Positions 1-8,445 are shown, numbered from the stretch's first letter. The stretch is 34,259 bases of DNA from an uncultured Frankiales bacterium (GCA_946479905.1 CAMLIA010000024.1:1-34259); one strand, 5' to 3'. A program made the numbers and translations. Notes: generated from the sequence alone by a model not told the origin.

Positions 1-2
1 TC

Positions 3-830
3 GTCGACGCGATGCTCCCGGACGGCAGCCGGCTGCACGTCGTCATCCCGGACATCACCCGGCAGCACATGAGCGTCAACATCCGCAAGTTCATCCTCAC
101 GGCCAACAGCCTGGACGAGCTGGTGGCGCTCCAGACGATCACGCCGCAGGCCGCCCGCTTCCTCGAGGCAGCGGTGGTGGCCGGGCTCAACATCATCGTG
201 GCGGGGGGTACCCAGGCCGGCAAGACCACGCTGCTGAACTGCCTCGCCGGTGCGATCCCGGGTCGGGAGCGCGTGATCACCTGCGAGGAGGTGTTCGAGC
301 TCCAGCTGGGCCTGCCCGACGTCGTGGCCATGCAGACCCGGCAGGCCAACCTGGAGGGCACCGGCGAGATCGAGCTGCGGCGGCTCGTCAAGGAAGCGCT
401 GCGGATGCGGCCCGACCGGATCATCGTCGGCGAGGTCCGCCAGAGCGAGGCGCTCGACCTGCTCATCGCCCTCAACTCGGGCCTGCCGGGGATGTGCAGC
501 ATCCACGCCAACAGCGCGCGGGAGGCCATCGTCAAGCTGTGCACCCTGCCCCTGCTGGCGGGGGAGAACGTCGGACACAACTTCGTGGTGCCGACGGTCG
601 CCAGCTCCGTCGACATCGTCGTGCACGTCGCGAAGGACGGCCAGGGGCACCGTCGGGTGCGCGAGATCGTCGCCGTGCCCGGCCGGGTCGAGGGCGACGT
701 CGTCGAGGTGGCCGACCTGTTCCTCACCCGGCACGGCCGGCTCAGCCGGGCGGACGGCTACCCGCCGCACCCCGAGCGGTTCGAGTGGGCCGGCATCGAG
801 CTGCCGGCGCTGCTCGCCCAGGACCCCTGA
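3..830 (+). CDS. tadA: TadA/CpaF-type secretion ATPase, 5'-truncated
   Basis: Hexameric AAA+-like ATPase that powers assembly of Flp (tad) pili at the cytoplasmic face of the membrane. The reading frame is already open at the window edge, so only about the last 276 residues are present and the N-terminal domain is missing. Visible: a Walker A loop (GGTQAGKTT), an acidic Walker B region (RPDRIIVGEVR) and the secretion-ATPase histidine segment (SIHANSAREA), in the order expected of the GspE/CpaF family. It ends 1 nt before the tadB start and heads a run of overlapping tad genes, which supports the TadA/CpaF role over a competence or type II secretion ATPase. The true start lies outside the window. 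Confidence 0.95.
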   Translation, partial: VDAMLPDGSRLHVVIPDITRQHMSVNIRKFILTANSLDELVALQTITPQAARFLEAAVVAGLNIIVAGGTQAGKTTLLNCLAGAIPGRERVITCEEVFELQLGLPDVVAMQTRQANLEGTGEIELRRLVKEALRMRPDRIIVGEVRQSEALDLLIALNSGLPGMCSIHANSAREAIVKLCTLPLLAGENVGHNFVVPTVASSVDIVVHVAKDGQGHRRVREIVAVPGRVEGDVVEVADLFLTRHGRLSRADGYPPHPERFEWAGIELPALLAQDP

Positions 831-831
831 C

Positions 832-1689
832 GTGGGTGGGTTCCTCGGACTGCTGCTCGGCATCGGCCTGCTCCTGGTCGTCCGGGCCCGCACGACGCCG
901 CGCCCGCCGAAGCGGGCCGGCACCGGGTGGCAGGAGCGCACTCGAGAGCTGCTGGTGCAGGCCGGCATCGAGGGCGTGTCGCCCGGCCAGCTGGTCGGCG
1001 CGTCCGTCGCGCTCGGCCTGGTCGTGTTCGTCCTCGTCGTCGGCACCAGCCGGGTGCTCGTCATCGGCCTGGCGCTCGGCGTGCTCGCCGCGCTGCTGCC
1101 GCTCACCCTGGTCCGCCGGCGGCGGGCGCAGCGCTCCGTGGAGCTGCGGGAGGTCTGGCCCGAGGCGGTCGACAACCTGGCCAGCGGGGTCCGGGCGGGG
1201 CTGTCGCTGCCGGAGGCGCTGACCCAGCTCGGGGTGCGCGGGCCGGAGCAGCTGCGCGGTCCCTTCCGGCGCTTCGGCGAGGACTACCGCGCGACGGGCC
1301 GGTTCGCCGAGTCGCTCGACCGGCTCAAGGCCAACCTCGCCGACCCGGTCGGCGACCGCGTCGTCGAGGCGCTGCGGATGGCGCGGGAGGTCGGCGGCAC
1401 GGATCTCGGCCGGCTGCTGCGGACCCTGAGCAGCTTCCTGCGCGAGGACGCCCGCACCCGGGCCGAGCTCGAGACGAGGCAGGGCTGGACGGTGAACGCG
1501 GCGCGGCTCGCCCTGGCCGCCCCGTGGGTGCTGCTCCTGCTGCTGTCGACCCAGCCGAGCGCCGTCGCCGCCTACAACACCGGCGCGGGGGTGCTGGTGC
1601 TGGTCGTGGGCGGTGGCGTGAGCTTCGTGGCCTACCGCGTGATGATCAGGATCGCCAAGCTGCCGACCGAGCGGCGGGTGCTGCGGTGA
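832..1689 (+). CDS. tadB: TadB, type II secretion F-domain membrane protein
   Basis: Inner-membrane platform protein of the Flp pilus assembly machine (T2SSF family, 285 aa). It shows N-terminal hydrophobic segments near residues 3-17 and 55-90, a cytoplasmic helical domain of F type (around VWPEAVDNLASGVRAG and VVEALRMAREVGG), and two C-terminal membrane segments around residues 225-270. The GTG start follows the tadA stop with 1 nt between, consistent with translational coupling. TadB normally pairs with TadC, the next gene. Assignment as TadB rather than TadC rests on order (ATPase, B, C) and on the F-domain. Confidence 0.9.
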   Translation: MGGFLGLLLGIGLLLVVRARTTPRPPKRAGTGWQERTRELLVQAGIEGVSPGQLVGASVALGLVVFVLVVGTSRVLVIGLALGVLAALLPLTLVRRRRAQRSVELREVWPEAVDNLASGVRAGLSLPEALTQLGVRGPEQLRGPFRRFGEDYRATGRFAESLDRLKANLADPVGDRVVEALRMAREVGGTDLGRLLRTLSSFLREDARTRAELETRQGWTVNAARLALAAPWVLLLLLSTQPSAVAAYNTGAGVLVLVVGGGVSFVAYRVMIRIAKLPTERRVLR

Positions 1690-2627
1690 GCGCGGCGCTG
1701 GCGGGCACCGGCCTGGGACTCGTCGCCGGGAGCGGGCTGTTCCTGGCCCTGACCGGTACGCCCCTGACGCGCAAGCCCCGGCTGGACGACCGGCTCTCGC
1801 CGTACCTCCGGGACACCCCGCGGCCCTCCCGGCTGCTCACCGAGCGACCGACCCTGACGCCCTTCCCGACCTTCGAGCGGCTGCTCGGGCCGGTGCTCGG
1901 CGACCTCATCCGCGGCATCGAGCGCTGGGTCGGGGGACTGACGTCGGTGCGGCGGCGGCTCGAGCAGGCCGGCGGCGGGATGACCGTCGAGCAGTTCCGC
2001 GCCGAGCAGGTGCTGTGGGGGTTCCTCGGGCTGGCCGGTGCCTTCGCCCTCGCGCTGCTGTCCGTGCTCTCCGGCTCGGGGACCAACCCGGTCGCCCTGC
2101 TCGTCAGTGCCGCGATGTTCACCGCTCTCGGTGTGCTGGGGCGGGACCGCTGGCTCACGCGGGAGGTGCAGCGCCGCGAGGAGCGCATGCTCGAGGAGTT
2201 CCCGACGATCGCCGAGCTGCTGGCGCTCGCCGTGACGGCCGGGGAGGGAGCCGTGGGCGCTCTCGAGCGCGTCACGAGGATCTCGGGCGGTGAGCTGGCC
2301 AAGGAGCTCGGGCGGGCGCTGGCCGACGCGCGCGCCGGTGCGTCCCTGGTGCAGTCGCTGGAGGGGATCGCGCAGCGGACCTCGCTCGCGCCCCTCGCCC
2401 GGTTCGTGGACGGCGTCGCCATCGCGGTGGAGCGGGGGACGCCGCTGGCGGACGTGCTGCGGGCGCAGGCCGTGGACGTCCGGGAGGCCGGCAAGCGGCA
2501 GCTGCTCGAGTCCGCCGGCCGCCGGGAGATCGCCATGATGGTCCCGGTCGTGTTCCTCGTGCTGCCGGTGACGGTGCTGTTCGCGCTGTTCCCCGGCTTC
2601 TACGGCCTGCGCCTGGTGGCGGGATGA
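1686..2627 (+). CDS. tadC: TadC, type II secretion F-domain membrane protein
   Basis: Second platform protein of the tad system, 313 aa. I take the GTG at 1686, which overlaps the tadB stop (GTGA), as start; the same frame is open further upstream but only as a shadow of tadB. After a hydrophobic N terminus it has membrane segments near residues 110-155, an F-type domain (EEFPTIAELLALAVTAGEG, followed by VDGVAIAVERGTPLADVLR), and a C-terminal pair of strongly hydrophobic segments (MMVPVVFLVLPVTVLFALF). It presumably forms a heteromer with TadB that couples the ATPase to pilin extrusion. Confidence 0.9.
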   Translation: MSAALAGTGLGLVAGSGLFLALTGTPLTRKPRLDDRLSPYLRDTPRPSRLLTERPTLTPFPTFERLLGPVLGDLIRGIERWVGGLTSVRRRLEQAGGGMTVEQFRAEQVLWGFLGLAGAFALALLSVLSGSGTNPVALLVSAAMFTALGVLGRDRWLTREVQRREERMLEEFPTIAELLALAVTAGEGAVGALERVTRISGGELAKELGRALADARAGASLVQSLEGIAQRTSLAPLARFVDGVAIAVERGTPLADVLRAQAVDVREAGKRQLLESAGRREIAMMVPVVFLVLPVTVLFALFPGFYGLRLVAG

Positions 2628-2700
2628 GTGACCCCCGTCTCACCCGGACGGACCAGGACGTTGTCGGGCACAATGCCCTCCGTCTCACGAGGAGGAACCC

Positions 2701-2898
2701 ATGACGCTGTCGAAGCTGGCCGTGCGTCTGCAGGCCCGCGCCCTGGCTCACGACGGCGACCGCGAGAGGGGCGACATCCCGGGCTGGGTGCTCATCACGA
2801 TCATGACCGCGGGGCTGGTGACGCTGGTGTGGGGCGTCGCGAGCGACCAGCTGTCGAGCATCCTCAAGTCGGCCCTGAACTCGGTCACGTCGCCCTGA
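2701..2898 (+). CDS. Flp-family type IVb pilin
   Basis: A 65-aa protein with a short charged leader (to about residue 25, ending ERGDIPG) followed by one hydrophobic helix (WVLITIMTAGLVTLVWGVA), the layout of actinobacterial Flp-like pilins. The prepilin cleavage site is probably just before the hydrophobic helix, but no canonical G-x4-E-Y motif is visible. A strong ribosome site (GAGGAGGAA, 2689-2697) precedes the ATG. The 73-bp gap after tadC is the only real spacer in the cluster, so the gene may have its own promoter; a weak -10-like CACAAT sits near 2669. High expression would fit a major pilin. Confidence 0.8.
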   Translation: MTLSKLAVRLQARALAHDGDRERGDIPGWVLITIMTAGLVTLVWGVASDQLSSILKSALNSVTSP

Positions 2899-2899
2899 C

Positions 2900-3286
2900 A
2901 TGAGCCGGCGCGATGACGGGGCCGCCGTCGTCGACTTCGTGCTGGTCAGCGTGCTCCTCGTCTCCCTGTTCCTCCTGGTCTTCCAGGTCGGTGTCGTGCT
3001 GCACGTGCGGAACGTGCTCGTGGCGTCGGCGGCCGAGGGGGCCCGCTACGGCGCGAACGCCGACCGCACCCCGGAGGAGGGGGCCGACCGCGCCCGGCAG
3101 GTCATCGCCGACGCCCTGGGTCAGCGCGTGGCGGCCGCGATCCGCTGCGTGCCGGTGGAGGGGGAGGAGCTGGACGGTCAGGTCGTCGTGGACGTGTCGT
3201 GCTCGGGGCCGATGCCGATCGTCTTCCTGCCCGTCGGTGCGCTCTCCCTCACGGTGCACGGGCACGCGCTCGAGGAGAGCCGGTGA
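2900..3286 (+). CDS. TadE-like pseudopilin
   Basis: A 128-aa TadE-family protein, a minor pilin of the tad apparatus. It begins with a short basic stretch, then one transmembrane helix (residues about 10-35), then the family-typical segment with A-AEGARYGA after the helix, and an extracellular tail. Two cysteines (in IRCVPV and VSCSGP) may form a disulfide outside the cell. The ATG start lies 1 nt after the pilin stop. The three consecutive TadE/F/G-like genes are the usual set in this pilus type. Confidence 0.85.
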   Translation: MSRRDDGAAVVDFVLVSVLLVSLFLLVFQVGVVLHVRNVLVASAAEGARYGANADRTPEEGADRARQVIADALGQRVAAAIRCVPVEGEELDGQVVVDVSCSGPMPIVFLPVGALSLTVHGHALEESR

Positions 3287-3711
3287 GGGCGCGCGGGGAC
3301 GAGGGCAACGCGCTCGTCGAGTTCGTCTACGTCGCGATCCTGCTGCTCGTCCCGCTGGTGTACGTCCTGCTGGCCGCCTTCCAGGTCCAGCGCGCCGCCT
3401 TCGGCACCACGGAGGCCGCCCGGGAGGGCGCCCGAGCCTTCGAGCGGGCGGGTGCCGAGGACCTGGGGCAGCAGCGCGCCCGGGACGCGATCGCGCTCGC
3501 GCTGAAGGACCAGGGCGTCTCGGACGCCCCGCAGATCGGCGTCGACTGCGGGGACCGTCCGTGCTTCGGGCCCGGCGGGCGGGTGCGGGTCACCGTGACG
3601 TCCTGGGTGAAGCTGCCCGTGCTCGGGGCGGTGTTCGGTGACGCGCGCCGGGGGGCCATCAAGGTCCAGGCCAGTCACGTGGAGTTCGCCGACAGGTACG
3701 CGAGCCGATGA
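3283..3711 (+). CDS. TadE/TadF-like pseudopilin
   Basis: A 142-aa protein from the GTG at 3283, which overlaps the previous stop (GTGA). One N-terminal transmembrane helix with an acidic residue near its start (NALVEFVYVAILLLVPLVYVL), then TTEAAREGARAF, which parallels the post-helix segment of TadE, and an extracellular tail with a cysteine pair (DCGDRPCFGP). It probably forms the pilus base or a minor tip complex with its two neighbours. TadE versus TadF cannot be settled from the sequence. Confidence 0.82.
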   Translation: MRARGDEGNALVEFVYVAILLLVPLVYVLLAAFQVQRAAFGTTEAAREGARAFERAGAEDLGQQRARDAIALALKDQGVSDAPQIGVDCGDRPCFGPGGRVRVTVTSWVKLPVLGAVFGDARRGAIKVQASHVEFADRYASR

Positions 3712-4142
3712 GGCGCCGCGACGACGAGGGCACGATCCTGCTGCTCACGATCGGTCTCTGCGCCGTGCTGCTGCTGCTGGTGGCGGTCGTCGTGGACGTC
3801 AGCAAGGTCGTGCTCGCCAAGCGCGCTCTCGCCGCGGCGGCGGACGGTGCGGCCGTCGCTGCCGCCCAGCAGGCCGACCGGGCGAGCATCGTGGCGAACG
3901 GCCTGGGTGACCGGGTGCCCCTCGACCCGGCCGCCGTGGCGGACGTCGTCGCCGACTACCAGGACGAGTCCCGGGGGGAGCAGCCGGGCGTGCAGCTCGC
4001 CGGGAGCGTGGACCCCGCGGACCCCGGCACGGCAGTGGTGGAGGCGCGCCGCACGGTCCGGTTGCCGTTCGTCGGCTGGCTCGGCGTCGCGGACGTCGAC
4101 CTGCACGCCACGGCCCGCGCCAGGTCGCCCGTCGTCCCGTAG
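3708..4142 (+). CDS. TadG-like (Tad N-terminal domain) pseudopilin
   Basis: A 144-aa protein starting at an ATG that overlaps the previous stop (ATGA). The N terminus matches the putative Flp pilus-assembly TadE/G-like pattern: EGTILLLTIGL, one membrane helix, then DVSKVVLAKRALAAAADGAA. The rest is a short extracellular tail, so this is much shorter than proteobacterial TadG, which carries a large C-terminal domain; this short form is common in actinobacteria. It is the last gene of the tad run. No hairpin terminator is obvious in the 136 bp that follow. Confidence 0.82.
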   Translation: MRRRDDEGTILLLTIGLCAVLLLLVAVVVDVSKVVLAKRALAAAADGAAVAAAQQADRASIVANGLGDRVPLDPAAVADVVADYQDESRGEQPGVQLAGSVDPADPGTAVVEARRTVRLPFVGWLGVADVDLHATARARSPVVP

Positions 4143-4278
4143 CCCGCCCGCTCAGGCGCGAAACCACCCCGAATGACCATGTCGGCGCATGGCCCCGTCG
4201 CCGATGCTGCACAGAGTCAACGCGTGACTACTTTGGGTAAGGGGTGCTCCCAGTGGACGACGATCCGGCAGCGATGCC

Positions 4279-6831
4279 GTGAGCTCCCCTGGTCGTCAGC
4301 GCTCGCGGCCCGTCGGGCTGCTCATCGTCGCCTCCCTGCTGGGCGGCGTGCTGATCGACCTCATGGTGCTGCACCTGCAGCTCCCCTCACCCGGATCGAT
4401 CGGCATCGCCTTCGGCCTCGCGGTCCTCGCGTTCGCGGTCACCGAAGCCGTGGTCATGCACGTCGAGCTCGGCAAGAACGCGCACTCGGTGTCGCTCGCC
4501 GAGCTCAGCCTGACCGTCTCGCTGTTCTTCGTCCCGCCGAACCAGCTGCTGCTGGCCCGTCTGCTCGGCGGTGGCGCGGTCCTGCTGCTCATCCGCCGGC
4601 AGCGGCCGATGAAGCTCGCGTTCAACATGTCGCTGTGGTTCATGGACGTCGCCGTCGCCTCGCTCATCTTCCGTGAGCTGGGCGGCTCGCTCGACGCGGG
4701 GACCATGGCCATGGTCGTGCCCGCGCTGGCCGCCGCGCTGGGCGCGGCGTTCGTCGACAGCGTCGCGGTCAACGCGGTCATCGCGGCCACCAGCTTCGAG
4801 CTCGACCTGCCCCGCGCCCTGCGCTTCCTCGAGACCTGCATGCTGGGCGGCCTCGGCTGTGCCATCGGCGCCCTGGTGTGCGTGGGCGCGATGGCGCACT
4901 CGCCGTGGCTGCTGCTGCCCGTCGTGCTGATGGTCGCGCTCTACCTCTTCGGCTTCCACAACTTCGGCTCGCTGCGGGCCCAGCACACCAACGTCAAGGT
5001 GATGTACGACTTCGCCGCCGAGCTCGGCACCACGCCGCACAGCGAGCAGGTGATCGGGATCGTGCTGCGCCGGGTCGCCGAGCTGCTCCGCGCGGAGCGG
5101 GCCGCGCTGTACCTGCAGGACGCCGACACCGGCCGCTTCGAGCTCACCACCCGCAGCGAGGAGGGGCTCGGGCACACCACGACGCTGGCCGCGCAGGACG
5201 TGGCGCCGCTGCTGCTGTCGGCGCTCGACCGGCAGGAGCCGCTGGTCGTCCGCTCCGGCACCCGCGACCTCGTCGGCCAGGAGTTCCTCGACCAGTACGC
5301 CGCCAAGGACGCCGTCCTCGCCCCGCTGTCCGGCGAGCAGGGGCTGCGGGGCGTGCTCGTCCTCGCCGACCGCCTCGGTGAGGTGAACACCTTCACCAAG
5401 GACGACGGCCTGCTGCTCCAGACGCTGACCAGCCACGCCGTGACGGCGCTCGCCAACTCGCGGCTCGTCGAGCGCCTCGACCACGAGTCACTGCACGACT
5501 CGCTGACCGGCCTGGCCAACCGCGCCCTGTTCCTCGACCGGCTCGGGCGCGCCCTGCGTCGTACCGACAAGGGCGTCGCCGTGCTGCTCATGGACCTCGA
5601 CCGGTTCAAGGAGGTCAACGACACGCTCGGGCACCACCACGGCGACCTGCTGCTGCAGGAGATCGGCGTCCGGCTCAGCCGGCAGATGCGCCAGGACGAC
5701 CTGCTCGCCCGGTTGGGCGGCGACGAGTTCGCGGTCCTCATGTCCGGTCACGACGAGACGAGCGCGGTCGCTGTCGGCGAGCGGCTGCTGCACGCCCTGT
5801 CCGAGCCGATGCTGCTGCACGGCGTCGAGATGGAGGTCAACGCCAGCATCGGCGTCGTGCACATCCCGGCCGGCCCGTCCGGCCACGAGCAGGACGCCAG
5901 CCTGGTCCTGCAGCGCGCGGACGTCGCCATGTACGCCGCCAAGAAGCACTACACCGGAGTGCACCTCTACCGCGACGAGCTCGACGGCTACTCGCCGCGA
6001 CGGCTGGCCCTGGCCAGCGGGCTGCGCGCGGCCATCGAGCAGGGCCAGATGAGCCTGCGCTTCCAGCCGCAGGCCCGGCTGCGCGACGGCGAGATCCTCG
6101 GCGTCGAGGTGCTCGTCCGCTGGGAGCACCCGACCTACGGGACCGTGCCCCCGGACGACTTCATCAGCATCGCCGAGCAGACCGGCCAGATCCGCGAGCT
6201 CACGGCGTGGGTGCTCAACGCCGCCCTGGAGAGGTGCGCCTCCTGGATGGCGCAGGGCCGCGAGCTGGCCGTCTCCGTCAACCTCTCCGTGCGCAACCTC
6301 ATGGAGCCCGACCTGGTGTCCTCGGTACGCGGTCTGCTGGAGCGGCACGCGGTCCCGGCGACCCTGCTGACCCTGGAGATCACCGAGAGCCACCTGATGA
6401 GCGACCCGGCCCGCACGGCGGAGGTGCTGCGTGGGCTGTCGGCCCTCGGGCTGCGGCTGTCCATCGACGACTTCGGCACCGGCTACTCCTCGCTCGCCTA
6501 CCTCAAGCAGCTCCCCGTCTCCGAGGTGAAGGTCGACAAGTCCTTCGTCCGCAACCTGGCGGTCGACGCCGACGACTCGGCGATCGTGGAGGCCATCATC
6601 ACGCTGGCGCACACGCTGCGCCTCGACGTCGTCGCCGAGGGCGTGGAGGACGAGCCGACCCAGGAGCGGCTGCGGGCGCTGGGGTGCGACCAGCTGCAGG
6701 GCTACCACCTCGCGCGACCGATGCGGGAGGCGGAGCTGATCGCCTGGCTCGACACGACCCGGCTGCACCAGGTGCGCTCGATCCCGCGCCCACGGTCGGT
6801 CGAGGCGGCCTCCGCAGCTGCCGACGCCTAG
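4279..6831 (+). CDS. Membrane GAF-GGDEF-EAL c-di-GMP protein
   Basis: An 850-aa bifunctional cyclic-di-GMP signalling protein. Residues about 12-225 form a multi-helix membrane sensor domain; about 250-395 a GAF-like domain (GIVLRRVAELLRAERAALYLQ); then GGDEF and EAL domains. The cyclase active site is intact (GGDEF, residues 480-484). In the phosphodiesterase domain the signature reads EVL (610-612), keeping the metal-binding glutamate, and the loop DDFGTGYSSL is complete, so both activities are possible. The GTG start has no clear ribosome site. The gene follows the tad cluster, and c-di-GMP often controls adhesion, but a functional link is inference. It is a paralogue of the gene at 14837. 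Confidence 0.93.
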   Translation: MSSPGRQRSRPVGLLIVASLLGGVLIDLMVLHLQLPSPGSIGIAFGLAVLAFAVTEAVVMHVELGKNAHSVSLAELSLTVSLFFVPPNQLLLARLLGGGAVLLLIRRQRPMKLAFNMSLWFMDVAVASLIFRELGGSLDAGTMAMVVPALAAALGAAFVDSVAVNAVIAATSFELDLPRALRFLETCMLGGLGCAIGALVCVGAMAHSPWLLLPVVLMVALYLFGFHNFGSLRAQHTNVKVMYDFAAELGTTPHSEQVIGIVLRRVAELLRAERAALYLQDADTGRFELTTRSEEGLGHTTTLAAQDVAPLLLSALDRQEPLVVRSGTRDLVGQEFLDQYAAKDAVLAPLSGEQGLRGVLVLADRLGEVNTFTKDDGLLLQTLTSHAVTALANSRLVERLDHESLHDSLTGLANRALFLDRLGRALRRTDKGVAVLLMDLDRFKEVNDTLGHHHGDLLLQEIGVRLSRQMRQDDLLARLGGDEFAVLMSGHDETSAVAVGERLLHALSEPMLLHGVEMEVNASIGVVHIPAGPSGHEQDASLVLQRADVAMYAAKKHYTGVHLYRDELDGYSPRRLALASGLRAAIEQGQMSLRFQPQARLRDGEILGVEVLVRWEHPTYGTVPPDDFISIAEQTGQIRELTAWVLNAALERCASWMAQGRELAVSVNLSVRNLMEPDLVSSVRGLLERHAVPATLLTLEITESHLMSDPARTAEVLRGLSALGLRLSIDDFGTGYSSLAYLKQLPVSEVKVDKSFVRNLAVDADDSAIVEAIITLAHTLRLDVVAEGVEDEPTQERLRALGCDQLQGYHLARPMREAELIAWLDTTRLHQVRSIPRPRSVEAASAAADA

Positions 6832-6834
6832 GCT
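6829..6834 (+). promoter_or_regulatory. -10 box TAGGCT, leaderless start of small membrane gene
   Basis: TAGGCT lies 7 nt before the GTG at 6842. Its first three bases are the stop codon of the GGDEF-EAL gene, so the promoter is built on that stop. Confidence 0.55.
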
Positions 6835-6841
6835 CGCCGGC

Positions 6842-7051
6842 GTGGCCTCGGCAGCGTTCCTCATGGTGCCGCTGCTCGCGCTGGCCGGCGCCTGGTTCCT
6901 GCTGACCGCGGTGGACGGTGGCGGCCGCCGCCCGCTCGCCGTGGCGGCCGGCCTGCTGGCGGGCGCGGTCGTGATGGCCGGGGTGGGCATCGCCGCGGAC
7001 GACCACCGGCCGGCCCCGAGCCCGCACGGCACCACGGCAGCCGCCGTCTAG
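6842..7051 (+). CDS. Small two-helix membrane protein, unknown
   Basis: A 69-aa protein with two hydrophobic segments (residues about 2-24 and 33-53) joined by a basic loop (GGGRRP), and a short polar tail rich in P, H and T. I recognise no family. Support for reality: a -10-like TAGGCT 7 nt upstream, a GTG start as in neighbouring genes, and a stop just before the prfB promoter. It may be a membrane peptide without an enzymatic role. Confidence 0.6.
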   Translation: MASAAFLMVPLLALAGAWFLLTAVDGGGRRPLAVAAGLLAGAVVMAGVGIAADDHRPAPSPHGTTAAAV

Positions 7052-7054
7052 GCT
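7049..7054 (+). promoter_or_regulatory. -10 box TAGGCT of prfB
   Basis: TAGGCT stands 8 nt before the prfB GTG and overlaps the TAG stop of the small membrane gene. No Shine-Dalgarno sequence lies between, so prfB is probably leaderless. Confidence 0.6.
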
Positions 7055-7062
7055 GACCGATC

Positions 7063-8178
7063 GTGGCAGCCGACCGTTCCTCCGACCTCAAGGCCCTCGA
7101 CGCCACCCTGACGAGCATCGAGAAGGTGCTCGACATCCCCAAGCTCCGCCAGGAGGTCGTCGACCTCGAGGAGCAGGCGGCGATGCCCGGCCTGTGGGAC
7201 GACCAGGAGAAGGCCCAGCGGATCACCGGGCAGCTGTCGGCCGTGCAGGCCGATCTCAAGCGGGTCGACTCCTACCGCTCCCGCCTCGACGACCTCGCCG
7301 TGCTCTACGAGATGGCTGCCGAGGAGTCCGACGAGGGCACCGAGATCGAGGCGGACAACGAGCTGGCGGCGCTCACCAAGGAGATCAGCTCCTTCGAGGT
7401 GCGCACCCTGCTCTCGGGCGAGTACGACGTGCGGCACGCCCTCGTGCAGATCAGCCCCGGCCAGGGCGGCACGGAGGCGCAGGACTGGGCGCTGATGCTG
7501 TGGCGGATGTACTACCGCTGGGCCGAGCGGCACGGCTACCCGCTCGACGTCTACGAGTGGCAGGAGGCCGAGGAGGCCGGCGTCAAGAGCGTGGTGTTCG
7601 AGGTGAAGGTCCCCTACGCCTACGGCACGCTCGCGGGTGAGCACGGCGTGCACCGGCTGGTGCGGATCAGCCCCTTCGACAACCAGAACCGCCGGCAGAC
7701 CACCTTCGCCGCGGTCGACGTGACGCCCGTCGTCGAGACCACCGACTTCGTCGAGATCGACGAGAAGGACCTGCGGGTGGACGTGTTCCGCAGCTCCGGG
7801 CCCGGTGGCCAGGGCGTCAACACGACCGACTCCGCGGTCCGCATCACGCACCTGCCGACCAACATCGTCGTGTCCTGCCAGAACGAGCGGTCCCAGATCC
7901 AGAACCGGGCCGCCGCGATGGTCGTGCTGCAGACCAAGCTGCTGGAGAAGCAGCGCGAGGCCGAGCTCGCCGAGATGGACGCCATCCGCGGCGGCAAGCA
8001 GGCCAACGCGATGGGCAGCCAGATCCGCAACTACGTGCTGCACCCCTACCAGATGGTCAAGGACCTCCGGACCGGCGTGGAGACCTCCAACACGCAGGGC
8101 GTGCTCGACGGCGACATCGACGAGCTCATCGAGGCCGCGATCCGCTGGCGCCGCACCAAGGACGACCCACTTCCCTGA
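7063..8178 (+). CDS. prfB: Peptide chain release factor 2
   Basis: RF2 reads UGA and UAA stop codons and triggers peptide release on the ribosome. 371 aa, full length. The tripeptide anticodon SPF is at residues 203-205 ([11 protein letters not shown]) and the catalytic GGQ at 248-250 ([15 protein letters not shown]). The frame is continuous from the GTG start: there is no in-frame UGA frameshift site of the E. coli type, so the autoregulatory frameshift is absent here. It is the first gene of the prfB-ftsE-ftsX-smpB block typical of actinobacteria. Its stop codon lies in the left arm of a long-range inverted repeat (8166-8273). Confidence 0.98.
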   Translation: MAADRSSDLKALDATLTSIEKVLDIPKLRQEVVDLEEQAAMPGLWDDQEKAQRITGQLSAVQADLKRVDSYRSRLDDLAVLYEMAAEESDEGTEIEADNELAALTKEISSFEVRTLLSGEYDVRHALVQISPGQGGTEAQDWALMLWRMYYRWAERHGYPLDVYEWQEAEEAGVKSVVFEVKVPYAYGTLAGEHGVHRLVRISPFDNQNRRQTTFAAVDVTPVVETTDFVEIDEKDLRVDVFRSSGPGGQGVNTTDSAVRITHLPTNIVVSCQNERSQIQNRAAAMVVLQTKLLEKQREAELAEMDAIRGGKQANAMGSQIRNYVLHPYQMVKDLRTGVETSNTQGVLDGDIDELIEAAIRWRRTKDDPLP

Positions 8179-8273
8179 TCTCACGTGCAGGTCCGGGGGC
8201 CGTCACACGCTCACGCACGCTCAAGCGCCCCTGGTGAGGTGGCCCCTGGCGCGCACAGAATCAGGGAAGTGGG
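8166..8273. repeat. 14-bp perfect inverted repeat with 80-bp spacer
   Basis: CCCACTTCCCTGAT (8166-8179) recurs as its reverse complement ATCAGGGAAGTGGG (8260-8273). The left arm contains the prfB stop codon and its last codons; the right arm ends 4 bp before the stop of the opposing small gene. It could act as a two-way transcription terminator with a large structured loop, or be the terminal repeats of a small decayed element. Confidence 0.75.
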
Positions 8274-8277
8274 AGGG

Positions 8278-8445
8278 TCAGCGGGCGAGGAGGGCGAGCA
8301 GGCCCACCAGGCCCGCGGCGGCGAGCAGCCAGCCGGCGGGCAGCGTGCGCTGGAGGCGCTGGCGGGACGCCCGGCACACGGCGCAGCGGCCGAGCTCGAC
8401 GAGCCCGGAGCAGTTCGCGCAGACCAGGTCACCGCTCACGCCCAT
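8278..8445 (-). CDS. Small zinc-ribbon membrane protein, unknown
   Basis: A 55-aa protein. The N-terminal half holds two CxxC knuckles (CANC and CAVC, 12 residues apart) of zinc-ribbon type, followed by a basic segment (RASRQRLQRTL) and one C-terminal transmembrane helix (AGWLLAAAGLVGLLALLAR). I choose the ATG at 8445 because the longer frame upstream runs antisense through ftsE. The gene is convergent with prfB. Similar tiny zinc-ribbon plus helix proteins are common hypothetical genes. Function unknown; a metal-binding membrane-anchored adaptor is inference. Confidence 0.6.
   Translation of the reverse strand: MGVSGDLVCANCSGLVELGRCAVCRASRQRLQRTLPAGWLLAAAGLVGLLALLAR

Noticed and set aside
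5488..7035. 515-aa minus-strand frame opposite the first GGDEF-EAL gene
   Set aside because: Composition bias only; no domain, and the opposite strand encodes complete GGDEF and EAL domains.
7063..7200. Programmed +1 frameshift in prfB
   Set aside because: The frame is open from the GTG to the end with no in-frame TGA, so no frameshift is needed.
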